Shown: positions 16,474 through 23,659 of the stretch, piece after piece
How positions within the stretch are numbered: position 1 is the first letter of the stretch
Layout: each line of letters starts with the position of its first letter
Source: an uncultured Collinsella sp.
GTDB lineage: Bacteria > Actinomycetota > Coriobacteriia > Coriobacteriales > Coriobacteriaceae
NCBI GenBank assembly: GCA_937926755.1
Contig: CALBBA010000048.1
Span: forward strand, 1-23,986
Direction of reading: 5' to 3'
DNA: 23,986 nt
Notes under the pieces: generated by a model
What the model was told of the DNA's origin: nothing
Seen by the model: the letters and a program-made list of their open reading frames with translations, nothing else
The model's database searches: none
Position numbers and translations under genes: made by a program

Positions 16474-17010
16474 CTACTTGGCGGCCTTACCCAGCTTGCG
16501 GCGGATGTGCTCGCCAACGTAGTGGATACCCTTGCCCTTGTAAGGCTCGGGAGGACGATGGCCGCGGATCTCAGCGGCGATCTGACCGACCTGCTGCTTG
16601 TTGATACCCTTGACGTTCACGTGGGTGTTGTCGGGAACCTCGAAGGTGATGCCCTCGGGAGCCTCGACGATCACGGGGTGCGAGAAGCCCAGGGAGAACT
16701 CGAGGTTCTTGCCCTTCTGCTGCACGCGGTAACCGACGCCGGCGAGCTCGAGCTTCTTCTCGAAGCCCTCGGAAACGCCAACAACCATGTTGTGGATGAG
16801 GGCGCGGGTGAGGCCGTGGCGGGCACGGGTCTCACGCTCGTCGTCGGGACGGGAAACGGTGAGGACGTTGTCCTCGATGTTGATAGCGAGCTTCTCAAAG
16901 ACATCGAGCTCGAGCTGGCCCTTGGGGCCCTTGACGACAACGTTGTTGCCGTTGACTGCCACTTCGACTCCGGCGGGAATCTGGACAGGCTTATTACCGA
17001 TACGAGACAC
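16474..17010 (-). CDS. rplF: 50S ribosomal protein L6
   Basis: Large-subunit protein near the factor-binding site. The 178-aa product opens MSRIGNKPVQIPAGVEVAVN and has the two L6 repeats. It ends in the signature EPYKGKGIHYVGEHIRRKLG. Normal length. Placed 33 nt after rpsH. Confidence 0.98.
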   Translation of the reverse strand: MSRIGNKPVQIPAGVEVAVNGNNVVVKGPKGQLELDVFEKLAINIEDNVLTVSRPDDERETRARHGLTRALIHNMVVGVSEGFEKKLELAGVGYRVQQKGKNLEFSLGFSHPVIVEAPEGITFEVPDNTHVNVKGINKQQVGQIAAEIRGHRPPEPYKGKGIHYVGEHIRRKLGKAAK

Positions 17011-17043
17011 GGTGATCTCCTTTCCTTCTACCTACCGAGCGAA

Positions 17044-17442
17044 TTACCAGACGTAAGCGATGATCTCGCCGCCGACGTTGTGCTTGCGAGCATCGCGGTC
17101 GGTCATGACGCCATGGCTGGTGGAAATAATGGCGGTACCAAGGCCACCGCGGACGCGGGGCATGTCGGCAACGCCAGTGTACTTACGCAGGCCCGGCTTG
17201 GAAATGCGGCGGATGCCGTTGATGACCTTAGCCTTCTTGGGACCATACTTAAGCGTGATGTGCAGAGTCTTCTGGGGAACGGTGTCCTCGACATCGTAGC
17301 CCTCGATGTAGCCCTCCTCGTGCAGAACACGAGCGATCTCGACGAGCTTCTTGCTGCTCGGCATGGAGACCGTGGCCTTGTTCACAGAGTTAGCGTTACG
17401 GATGCGCGTAAGCATATCTGCGATCGGGTCTGTAAGGTTCAT
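17044..17442 (-). CDS. rpsH: 30S ribosomal protein S8
   Basis: Primary 16S rRNA binder; in E. coli it also represses the spc operon by binding its mRNA. The 132-aa product opens MNLTDPIADMLTRIRNANSV and ends with GGLGTAIISTSHGVMTDRDA and GGEIIAYVW. A 119-nt spacer with no gene separates it from rpsZ, longer than usual. Confidence 0.98.
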   Translation of the reverse strand: MNLTDPIADMLTRIRNANSVNKATVSMPSSKKLVEIARVLHEEGYIEGYDVEDTVPQKTLHITLKYGPKKAKVINGIRRISKPGLRKYTGVADMPRVRGGLGTAIISTSHGVMTDRDARKHNVGGEIIAYVW

Positions 17443-17561
17443 ACAGATTCTCCTTCGTTCTTGATGAACACGTGCTCTTGGTTCTTCGCCGCCCTTAACG
17501 GCAAAGCCTTTTTAGCGCGTTTTCCCTGTTCCAAACTGATGCTTGAAACGCTGGTAGTGAC

Positions 17562-17747
17562 TTACCAGCTGGCCTTCTTAACGCCGGGAAGCTCGCCCTT
17601 GAGTGCAAGCTCGCGGAAGCAGACACGGCACAGGCCGAACTTGCGGTACACAGAGTGCGGACGGCCGCAGCGCTGGCAGCGCGTGTACTCACGAGTAGAG
17701 AACTTCTGCTTGCGATCGCACTTGACGATCATCGATGTCTTAGCCAC
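17562..17747 (-). CDS. rpsZ: 30S ribosomal protein S14, zinc-binding type Z
   Basis: Small-subunit head protein in its short zinc form. The 61-aa product begins MAKTSMIVKCDRKQKFSTRE and carries Cys24, Cys27, Cys40 and Cys43 as the zinc site. It ends ELPGVKKASW. The start is GTG at 17747, preceded by an excellent GGAGGAT site. Position between rplE and rpsH is canonical. Confidence 0.97.
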   Translation of the reverse strand: MAKTSMIVKCDRKQKFSTREYTRCQRCGRPHSVYRKFGLCRVCFRELALKGELPGVKKASW

Positions 17748-17781
17748 TTATATCCTCCTCACATAGAGTATTGTTCGCCCC

Positions 17782-17811
17782 AAGCGCCGCCCCCTTGTGG
17801 GAACGGCGCTT
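17782..17811 (-). other. Strong 13-bp hairpin in the rplE-rpsZ spacer
   Basis: On the minus strand, arms 17799-17811 and 17782-17794 form a 13-bp stem (two G-U pairs) with an ACAA loop. It lies between the rplE stop and the rpsZ start. What follows is G-rich with no U-run, so it is not a terminator. It may be a processing, stability or ribosomal-protein binding site. Confidence 0.55.
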
Positions 17812-17826
17812 ATAGGGCAGGTGAAC

Positions 17827-18384
17827 CTATTTCTTGAACGGGAAACCGAAGGCGTCCAGAAGGGCCTTGGCCTCCTCATCGGTATTGGCGGTGGTCACGA
17901 AAGTGATGTCCATACCGCGCTGGTGATCGACGGAGTCGAAGTCGATCTCGGGGAAGATGAGCTGCTCGGTGACGCCCATGGAGAAGTTACCACGGCCGTC
18001 GAAGCTCTTGGCGGAGATGCCGCGGAAGTCGCGGATACGGGGGATCGCGACGGAGGTCAGACGATCGAAGAACTCCCACATACGGTCGCCACGCAGGGTA
18101 ACCTTGCAGCCGATCGGCATACCAGCGCGCAGGCGGAAGGTAGCGATGGACTTGCGGGCACGGGTGATCATCGGCTGCTGGCCGGTGATGGCGCGCAGGT
18201 CGCGCACGGCACCGTCGATGGCCTTGGAATCGGTAGCGGCCTCGCCGACACCCATGTTCACGACGATCTTCTCAAACTTGGGGATCATCATGACGTTCTC
18301 GTACTGGAACTTGTCCTGAAGCTGCTGCTTGACCTCGTTGTTGTACTTGGTCTTCAGACGCGGCACATACTTCTCTTCTGCCAT
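17827..18384 (-). CDS. rplE: 50S ribosomal protein L5
   Basis: Binds 5S rRNA and contacts P-site tRNA. The 185-aa product shows the L5 pattern: PRLKTKYNNEVKQQLQDKF, IPKFEKIVVNMGVGEA, FRLRAGMPIGCKVTLRG, DRLTSVAIPRIRDFRG and MDITFVTTANTDEEA. AAGAAGGAGTGA precedes the ATG. It is the first ribosomal gene here. rplX, rplN and rpsQ, which normally stand upstream, are missing, and a promoter candidate lies about 130 nt ahead. Confidence 0.98.
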   Translation of the reverse strand: MAEEKYVPRLKTKYNNEVKQQLQDKFQYENVMMIPKFEKIVVNMGVGEAATDSKAIDGAVRDLRAITGQQPMITRARKSIATFRLRAGMPIGCKVTLRGDRMWEFFDRLTSVAIPRIRDFRGISAKSFDGRGNFSMGVTEQLIFPEIDFDSVDHQRGMDITFVTTANTDEEAKALLDAFGFPFKK

Positions 18385-18521
18385 TGTTCACTCCTTCTTG
18401 GGGTTTTAAGCACGGGGCGTGGCCACGATGGGTTGTCCTCGTGCCTCCTGGCTGCATCCGCGCCGCTCATGGCATTTCGCGGTTTGGACTCGACGCAGCA
18501 GGAGCCGACAAAACAATCGGT

Positions 18522-18550
18522 ACTATACGCGCATCGGGAGCGTATTTCCA
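18522..18550 (-). promoter_or_regulatory. Candidate sigma-70-type promoter of the rplE operon
   Basis: On the minus strand TATAGT (18522-18527, five of six) lies 17 nt from TGGAAA (18545-18550, four of six). It is correctly spaced and points at rplE, giving a leader of about 130 nt. It is the only good promoter seen ahead of the 9.7-kb ribosomal block. Confidence 0.58.
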
Positions 18551-18611
18551 GAAAAACCTCGTCTGCCTGCACAACTCCACAACTCCCCCGCACAAATGGG
18601 TCCCAACAAGC

Positions 18612-18678
18612 AGTTGCGGTGAAATAGGGACTGTTGGGCGGCCTAACAGGCTTAAACAATCCGTATTTCACCGCAACT
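18612..18678. repeat. Palindromic repeat, copy 1
   Basis: Arms of 24 nt (18612-18635 and 18655-18678) are inverted copies with two mismatches, and the inner GCCT/AGGC (18641-18651) extends the hairpin. The core AGTTGCGGTGAAATA and its complement are shared with copy 2 at 21392-21470. It begins 18 nt past the xdhC stop. It looks like a REP-type element; no U-run follows. Confidence 0.85.
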
Positions 18679-18696
18679 TAATTGGTGGGGATGCGA

Positions 18697-19740
18697 TTAG
18701 CGCTTGCGGGGGACGAGTTTGGTGCGGCGCAGGTGGATCATCTCGGCGGCGATGGAGATAGCGATCTCCTCGGGATCCTCTGCCTTGATGGCAACGCCGA
18801 TCGGCAGGTGCAGCTCGTCGATCCGGTCCTGCGTAAAGCCCTCCTGCTCCAGGCGGGCGCGCACAAAGGCCGTCTTGCGACGCGAGCCCAGACAGCCCAG
18901 GTAGGCAGGCTTGGCGCGCATGGCCTGAATCACCACGTCGATATCGGACTTGTGGCCTGCTGTGGCCACAACCACCAAGTCGCGCGGACCGATGGGACAC
19001 AGCTCGCTCAGGTTCTTGTAATCGACCAAGCGACGATCGTAGACACCGGGCACCCATTCGGGCGTCAACGTGCTGGGGCGGTCGTCGCACGCCCCGACGG
19101 CAAAGCCCGCCGCCGTGAGCACCCGCGCCGTCGCGGCGCCCACGTGGCCACAGCCAAAGATATAGGTCAGGCCCTCGGGGCAGAGCGTCTCGATGTGCGC
19201 GGGAGGAATCTCGGAGGCGGCGTTAGTGTAGGTGACGTTACTCCCCTCCTCCACCAGTGAAAGCCCGGGGCAGCCCGCGATGGTATGGCGCGATGCCTCG
19301 CCATGGTACTCGGCCACATCGCCCTCGAGCGCGCTCGCGATAAACGGCTCAAAGTCGATGACGAAGTCGCCGATGCGCCGATAGACCAAGACGTCGGCAA
19401 TTTCCTGGAACAACGGTGCCTGGGTCGCATCCAGATGCAGATAGCACAGGCAGATGGCTCCGCCGCAGATCATGCCGGTATCGGAGTTCTCGCCGCCCAT
19501 GGTGTAGCGGACCAGACGCGACTGTCCCGCGCTCAGGAGTTCGCGCGCCTCATCCAGCGCAAAGAGCTCAATCTTGCCGCCGCCGATAGTGCCCGCCTGG
19601 CTGCCGTCGGCAAAGACGGCCATCCAGGCGCCCACGCCGCGCGGCGACGACCCCGCCGTGCCGGCCACGACCACGAGCTCGCACGTCTCGCCAGCACGCA
19701 GGGCGGCAAGCGCCGCATTCACAACATCGAGCTTTTCCAT
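18697..19740 (-). CDS. xdhC: XdhC/CoxI-family molybdenum hydroxylase maturation protein
   Basis: XdhC-type proteins bind molybdenum cofactor, promote its sulfuration and hand it to xanthine-dehydrogenase-like enzymes. The 347-aa product has the N-terminal XdhC/CoxI domain with GSSPRG (30-35), TIGGGKIE (51-58) and MICGG (90-94). The C-terminal Rossmann domain has IFGCGHVG (194-201) and GCLGSRRKT (282-290). Length is typical. It starts 9 nt after yqeB, so the two form an operon. With YqeB and YqeC beside it, the client is probably a selenium-dependent hydroxylase. A palindromic repeat lies just past the stop. Confidence 0.92.
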   Translation of the reverse strand: MEKLDVVNAALAALRAGETCELVVVAGTAGSSPRGVGAWMAVFADGSQAGTIGGGKIELFALDEARELLSAGQSRLVRYTMGGENSDTGMICGGAICLCYLHLDATQAPLFQEIADVLVYRRIGDFVIDFEPFIASALEGDVAEYHGEASRHTIAGCPGLSLVEEGSNVTYTNAASEIPPAHIETLCPEGLTYIFGCGHVGAATARVLTAAGFAVGACDDRPSTLTPEWVPGVYDRRLVDYKNLSELCPIGPRDLVVVATAGHKSDIDVVIQAMRAKPAYLGCLGSRRKTAFVRARLEQEGFTQDRIDELHLPIGVAIKAEDPEEIAISIAAEMIHLRRTKLVPRKR

Positions 19741-19749
19741 TGCCGCCTT

Positions 19750-20544
19750 CTATCCTCTAAAGATATCGGTGAGCATAGCGAGTGCCTCGAGCACGCCGCC
19801 GCCGACCGACGTCGCCTTGTCCGAAATGTAGTTGATATAGCTGGCATCGCCGCGCGGATCGACATCGGCGCATTTAAAGCCCTCAGTCACCTGCACGCAG
19901 TTCGCCAAAAGGCCGCGCAAGCAGCCGTCAATCTGCGTGATCATGGGCGTATCGTCCGCGTAGCCAATCACGTCTCCGGCGCTCACGATGTCGCCGATTG
20001 CGCGGTCGGACCGAAACACGCCGGCGGCGGGGCTGTGGATAACACGCTCCTTGCCGTATCCGCCGATCATGCCTGGCACACCCGTGTTGGGCTGGGGGGA
20101 GCCCTGGGTAATCACGCGGCCCAAAAAATGCCCGCGCATGGTCTCGACCACGGCGTCGCAATCGACCGGCGCGGTAAAGCCCGGCCCCACGGCGATGACG
20201 ACAGGCGCCATATCGCGCGTGGTGCCCAAGTTGCGCTTGGCCAAAATCGCATCGACCACGGCAGCGGGTTTCAGTTCGTCGAGCATCTTGGCCCGGGGGT
20301 CCACCACCACGGCGACGTCTCCGGCCTCGGTAATTGCAAGCGCCTCTGCCGGCGTCTGCGCCAAGCGAGCGCGGATGCCCTCGACCTGGACCTCGCCCAA
20401 GCGAATGGCCTCGCAAAAACTGATTGTGCGACGGATGCACGTGGGAACCGCGATATCGGCCATAACGACCGAAACGCCGGCGCGCACCAAGCGAGCGGCG
20501 ACGCCCGTGGCGATATCGCCGGCGCCGCGAACATAAACGAGCAT
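19750..20544 (-). CDS. yqeB: Selenium-dependent molybdenum hydroxylase system protein YqeB (EF2563 family)
   Basis: Members of this family occur in genomes with SelD and Se-dependent molybdenum hydroxylases and are thought to help build the labile selenium cofactor; the reaction is unknown. The 264-aa protein begins with a Rossmann-type motif VRGAGDIATGVAARLVRAG. It continues with the family stretches VVIAVGPGFTAP, GVPGMIGGYGKERVIHSPA and ISDKATSVGGGVLEAL. GGGAGG lies 10 nt before the ATG. It leads the yqeB-xdhC operon and is divergent from yqeC across a 102-nt promoter region with a perfect TATAAT. Confidence 0.9.
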   Translation of the reverse strand: MLVYVRGAGDIATGVAARLVRAGVSVVMADIAVPTCIRRTISFCEAIRLGEVQVEGIRARLAQTPAEALAITEAGDVAVVVDPRAKMLDELKPAAVVDAILAKRNLGTTRDMAPVVIAVGPGFTAPVDCDAVVETMRGHFLGRVITQGSPQPNTGVPGMIGGYGKERVIHSPAAGVFRSDRAIGDIVSAGDVIGYADDTPMITQIDGCLRGLLANCVQVTEGFKCADVDPRGDASYINYISDKATSVGGGVLEALAMLTDIFRG

Positions 20545-20585
20545 TCCCGGGGCACCTCCCTGTGCTACGGTTTGAGCAGAGCAAA

Positions 20586-20600
20586 AGCGGTTCGACCGCT
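20586..20600 (-). other. Small hairpin in the yqeB leader
   Basis: AGCGGT pairs with ACCGCT around a 3-nt loop, followed on the minus strand by TTTGC, so the arm end plus run reads TTTT. It lies between the TATAAT box and the yqeB start. It could be a weak attenuator; the stem is only 6 bp, so this is tentative. Confidence 0.3.
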
Positions 20601-20627
20601 ACTCTGATGATTATTTATTATCACAGT

Positions 20628-20633
20628 ATTATA
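20628..20633 (-). promoter_or_regulatory. TATAAT -10 box ahead of yqeB
   Basis: A perfect TATAAT on the minus strand lies 84 nt upstream of yqeB, with no good -35 at 16-18 nt spacing. On the plus strand the overlapping TATTAT could serve yqeC, but only 14 nt before its ATG, implying a very short leader. The AT-rich block 20608-20633 is the likely shared control region. Confidence 0.42.
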
Positions 20634-20646
20634 CGGCGGTGAACAG

Positions 20647-21381
20647 ATGGAAACGGTTAGCGGCAATCTTGCCTCGGCGCTCAGGATCGAGCCGGGCATT
20701 ACCGCGATTATCGGCAGCGGTGGCAAGTCGACCTTGCTAAAGACGCTCGGCCTTGAGCTTATGCGCGCTGGCGGCCGCGTGCTCCTCTGCACCACCACGC
20801 GCATGCTCCCCGTCGCCGGCGTGCCATGGGACGGGTCGAGCCGTCGCCTGGACGCCGCGCCCTGGAAGCCAGGTGCCCCACACGCCCCAGGCTGCACCTG
20901 CGAGGCCTGCGCGGGGCTTGTGCGGGGAAGCATCTGCCAGGCAGGCGTCTTGGACCCCCAGACGGGCAAGCTCTCCTCCCCTGCCGAGCCGCTCGACCAG
21001 CTGGCGCAGCGCTTTGACTACGTCCTGGCCGAGGCGGACGGCAGCAAGCGGCTCCCGCTCAAGGCCCACGCCGCCTGGGAGCCGGTGATTCCCTCTGGCA
21101 CGGCCAACATCGTCTGGATCGTCGGCGCCTCAGGGCTCGGCAAGCCCATCCACGAAGCCGTCCACCGCCCCGAGCTCTTTTGCGAGCGTTGCGGCTGCGA
21201 GCTCACCGACATCGCCACGCCCGAGCGCGTCGCACAGGTGCTCAATGCCGAGATACGGGTGATGGAACTCAGCACCGCACGCGTCATGCTCAACCAAGTC
21301 GACACGCTCAGCGACCCCACGATGGCCGACCGCTTCGAGGCAGCTCTCGACCACCCCGTCGTCGCCAGCAGCCTCAAGTAG
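20647..21381 (+). CDS. yqeC: Selenium cofactor biosynthesis protein YqeC
   Basis: A P-loop protein associated with selenium-dependent molybdenum hydroxylases; its biochemical role is unsettled. The 244-aa product has the nucleotide-binding loop GSGGKSTLL (23-31), TTTRM (49-53), LAEADGSKRLPLKAHA (127-142) and VGASGLGKP (159-167). Two Cys clusters stand out, Cys83-x-Cys85-x2-Cys88 with Cys97, and Cys179-x2-Cys182-x-Cys184. It is the only plus-strand gene of the right block, divergent from yqeB and convergent with the hydantoinase gene, with a perfect palindrome between their stops. The Shine-Dalgarno (GGCGGTGA) is modest. Confidence 0.88.
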   Translation: METVSGNLASALRIEPGITAIIGSGGKSTLLKTLGLELMRAGGRVLLCTTTRMLPVAGVPWDGSSRRLDAAPWKPGAPHAPGCTCEACAGLVRGSICQAGVLDPQTGKLSSPAEPLDQLAQRFDYVLAEADGSKRLPLKAHAAWEPVIPSGTANIVWIVGASGLGKPIHEAVHRPELFCERCGCELTDIATPERVAQVLNAEIRVMELSTARVMLNQVDTLSDPTMADRFEAALDHPVVASSLK

Positions 21382-21391
21382 CCGGCCCCAT

Positions 21392-21470
21392 CTCCTCAGT
21401 TGCGGTGAAATACGGACTGTTTGGCCGCCCGACGGCCGCAAACAGTCCGTATTTCACCGCAACTGAGGAG
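21392..21470. repeat. Palindromic repeat, copy 2
   Basis: Perfect 32-bp inverted arms (21392-21423 and 21439-21470) surround a 15-nt centre that can pair further (GGCCG/CGGCC). It lies between the convergent stops of yqeC (21381) and the hydantoinase gene (21491). The core matches copy 1 at 18612-18678. It could act as a two-way transcription block or RNA end protector; flanking U-runs are absent. Confidence 0.92.
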
Positions 21471-21490
21471 GGGACACGGCATCTTTGCTG

Positions 21491-22858
21491 CTAGCGGGGG
21501 ACGTAGCGGCCGGGTTGGGCTCCGGTGGGCTCGCCGTCGCACGCGGCCAGCACGCCGTTCACAAACACTGCCTTGGCGCGGCCGTGCGCCTCAAAGCCCT
21601 CGAGCGGCGTGTAGTCCACGGCCTGATGCTGCGTCGCGGCGCTGATCGTCCAGCGCGCCTTGGGATCCCACACGCACACATCGGCATCGGAGCCCTCGGC
21701 AAGACATCCCTTGCGCGGATACATGCCAAAGACGCGCGCCGGGTTCTCGCTCATCAAGCGGCACAGATCCTCGGGACCCAGCTGTCCCTCAAAGCTCGTA
21801 GCGATCGCGACGGGGCGATGCTCCACACCGGGCCCGCCGTTGGGAATCGCGCGGAAGTCGTCGCGCCCGCGGTCCTTTTGCCCGTGCAGGTTAAAGCTGC
21901 AGTGGTCGGTCGCGATCGTATCGATCTCGCCGGCCACAAGCGCCTCGCGCAGTGCCGCACGGTCGCCCGCATGGCGCAGCGGCGGGCTCATCACATATTT
22001 GGCGCCCGCAAAGCCGTCCTCGCCCTGCTCCAAATAGCACGTATCGTCGAGCATCAGATACTGAGGGCAGGTCTCGACATAGATATTCTTCTGCCCGCGC
22101 GCCTTGGCGGCACGGATGGCCTCGAGCCCCAGCTTGGTCGAAAGGTGAACCACGTTGACCGGTACGTCGCCGGCCAGGTGCGCCAGATATAGCAGGCGGC
22201 TCACTGCCTCGGCCTCGCACACGTCCGGACGGCTGAGCGCGTGGCCCTCGGGCCCGTGGATACCTTGCTCAAACACGCGCTTCTGCAGCTCATTCACCAG
22301 CGTGCCGTTCTCGCAATGCACGCACAGTATGCCGCCAATATGCTTGAGCTCCTCGAGCACCTCGAGCGTCTCGGCATCGTCCAGGCGCAGGTGGTCATAG
22401 GCAAAGTAGGTCTTAAACGACGATACGCCCGCCTCGCGCATGGCCAAAAGGTCGGCGCGGTTGCGCTCGTTCCACTCGGCGAGTGCCATATGAAAGGCGT
22501 AGTTTGCCGTGCAGGTGCCGTCGGCGCGGCGATGCCACTCGGCCAAGGCATCGGGCATGGTCACGCCACGATCGGCCGTCGCGTAGTCCACGATGGTCGT
22601 CGTACCGCCGCAGACAGCCGCGCGCGTGCCGGTCTCAAAGCTATCGGCTGTCCAATCCATGCCGGTCCAGCACTGCATGTGTGTGTGGCCGTCGATAAAG
22701 CCGGGAAACACCCAGCAGCCCGCGGCATCCTCGACGGTATCGCCCTCGGCCGGCTTAATCGCCGCGGCGATCCGCACGATCTTATCGCCCTCCATGGCAA
22801 GATCGGCGCGGCGAAGCCCTTGGGGCGTCACGAGTGCGCCGTTTTTGATGATGATCAT
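21491..22858 (-). CDS. hyuA: Dihydropyrimidinase/D-hydantoinase (amidohydrolase), HyuA-like
   Basis: Hydrolyses cyclic amide rings such as hydantoins and dihydropyrimidines at a binuclear metal centre. The 455-aa product has His58 and His60 (GHTHM), the carbamylated lysine Lys149 (SSFKTYFAY), His181 (VHCEN), His238 (VVHLST) and Asp318 (ATDHC), a complete active site. The ATG at 22858 has AAGGAG 5 nt upstream, and that site overlaps the mocA stop, so translation is coupled. In gut anaerobes a HyuA gene next to mocA, xdh and arcC belongs to purine degradation. The true substrate is not readable from sequence; a dihydropyrimidinase role in pyrimidine breakdown is the alternative. Confidence 0.88.
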   Translation of the reverse strand: MIIIKNGALVTPQGLRRADLAMEGDKIVRIAAAIKPAEGDTVEDAAGCWVFPGFIDGHTHMQCWTGMDWTADSFETGTRAAVCGGTTTIVDYATADRGVTMPDALAEWHRRADGTCTANYAFHMALAEWNERNRADLLAMREAGVSSFKTYFAYDHLRLDDAETLEVLEELKHIGGILCVHCENGTLVNELQKRVFEQGIHGPEGHALSRPDVCEAEAVSRLLYLAHLAGDVPVNVVHLSTKLGLEAIRAAKARGQKNIYVETCPQYLMLDDTCYLEQGEDGFAGAKYVMSPPLRHAGDRAALREALVAGEIDTIATDHCSFNLHGQKDRGRDDFRAIPNGGPGVEHRPVAIATSFEGQLGPEDLCRLMSENPARVFGMYPRKGCLAEGSDADVCVWDPKARWTISAATQHQAVDYTPLEGFEAHGRAKAVFVNGVLAACDGEPTGAQPGRYVPR

Positions 22859-22867
22859 AATTGCTCC

Positions 22868-23482
22868 TTATTGATTTATGCAGTTGGCCACGCGATCAAA
22901 ATACGAGCAGGCGGCGATATGCTCCGCTATGCGTCGCTGTCCCTTGGCGGTATCGACATCCCACAGCTCGTAGGCACGCGCCTCGACCAGCACCACGTCG
23001 GTACGCTCCTTGAGGATCGAACCGCCGCCGTCCTTGCCCTCAAGACGCATGAGCGCATCGAACAGTTCCGCCGGAAAGAGCACCGGGCTCGAAGGCTCAC
23101 CGTTGCACGCAAGACGCACCGGATGCTTGCGGCCACACTCGTCAAATGCACGAACCATAGCCTCAAAAGAATCCGAACTCACGAGCGGCTGGTCGCCCGG
23201 CAAAAAGAGGTAGCCTTTCCAGTTGCGTTCGACTCCCCACGAAAGGCCCGCACGGACGCTTTCGCTGCGCAGCTCGCCATCGTGCAGCACGCACGGGCAA
23301 TGCTTGTCCTCACAAATCCGGGCGACCTCGGGCCAACGCGTCGAAACCACGACATCGAAGCCCTGGGGAACCGAATCGATGGTCCGGGCAATCAGCGGCT
23401 CGCCATAGATATCGGCGAGCATCTTGTTGGAGCCAAACCGCTTGCCCTCGCCCGAGGCCATAATCACGCAACCGAGTTTCAT
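22868..23482 (-). CDS. mocA: Molybdenum cofactor cytidylyltransferase, MocA/YgfJ-like
   Basis: Transfers CMP to molybdopterin cofactor to make the dinucleotide form used by xanthine-dehydrogenase-type enzymes. The 204-aa protein has the nucleotidyltransferase start CVIMASGEGKRFGSNKML (5-22), PGDQPLV (95-101), PSSPVLFP (130-137), KDGGGSIL (150-157) and DVDTAKG (175-181). I use the ATG at 23482, where the domain begins; the frame is open 40 codons further, but that part looks unlike protein, and GGGGAGG lies 9 nt before this ATG. The gap to hyuA is 9 nt. CTP rather than GTP specificity is inferred from family and context. Confidence 0.88.
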   Translation of the reverse strand: MKLGCVIMASGEGKRFGSNKMLADIYGEPLIARTIDSVPQGFDVVVSTRWPEVARICEDKHCPCVLHDGELRSESVRAGLSWGVERNWKGYLFLPGDQPLVSSDSFEAMVRAFDECGRKHPVRLACNGEPSSPVLFPAELFDALMRLEGKDGGGSILKERTDVVLVEARAYELWDVDTAKGQRRIAEHIAACSYFDRVANCINQ

Positions 23483-23512
23483 CTCCGCAAACCTCCCCTG
23501 GCCACCTTGGAC

Positions 23513-23540
23513 ACCATAGTTGCTATACCCACCATACCAA
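23513..23540 (-). promoter_or_regulatory. Weak promoter candidate of mocA-hyuA
   Basis: On the minus strand TATGGT (23513-23518) lies 16 nt from TTGGTA (23535-23540), each four of six to consensus. It falls between the arcC terminator and mocA, where a promoter would be expected if termination is efficient. Confidence 0.3.
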
Positions 23541-23607
23541 GCTCGCACTCCGTCAGAACAGGCATGCGCTCGTTTTCCAGCGAACGCCCCTTGGCTCTCC
23601 ATAGCAC

Positions 23608-23642
23608 AAAGGAGGGCACCCCGCGACGCAGGGCACCCTCCT
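23608..23642 (-). terminator. Intrinsic terminator of arcC
   Basis: Arms 23631-23642 and 23610-23621 pair over 12 bp on the minus strand with two G-U pairs, followed by TTTG. It begins 17 nt past the arcC stop. The short U-run suggests partial read-through into mocA-hyuA. Confidence 0.68.
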
Positions 23643-23659
23643 CAATGGTGCAGATATGC

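Larger units (their letters stand above)
18385..18696. other. Gene-free stretch between rplE and xdhC
   Basis: These 312 bases hold the rplE Shine-Dalgarno, a leader of about 130 nt with a weak GCACG/CGTGC stem, a promoter candidate (18522-18550) and one palindromic repeat (18612-18678). I translated the leader in three minus frames and found no remnant of L24 or another ribosomal protein. Confidence 0.7.

Noticed and set aside
16453..17766. 437-codon plus-strand open frame opposite rplF, rpsH and rpsZ
   Set aside because: Spans three real minus-strand genes and their spacers; antisense shadow.
18385..18521. Remnant of rplX (L24) before rplE
   Set aside because: None of the three minus-strand frames shows L24-like sequence; the visible short peptides are unrelated.
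18354..18671. 105-codon minus-strand open frame upstream of and overlapping rplE
   Set aside because: Its N-terminus is the translated palindromic repeat and its end overlaps rplE out of frame. It has no credible Shine-Dalgarno or homology, and it is not rplX.
19285..20607. 440-codon plus-strand open frame opposite xdhC and yqeB
   Set aside because: Both opposed genes carry family motifs; this frame has none.
21392..21470. Copy 2 of the palindrome as an ordinary intrinsic terminator
   Set aside because: The arms are far longer than a typical terminator, there is no U-run on either side, and the same core recurs elsewhere, so a repeat family is a better description.
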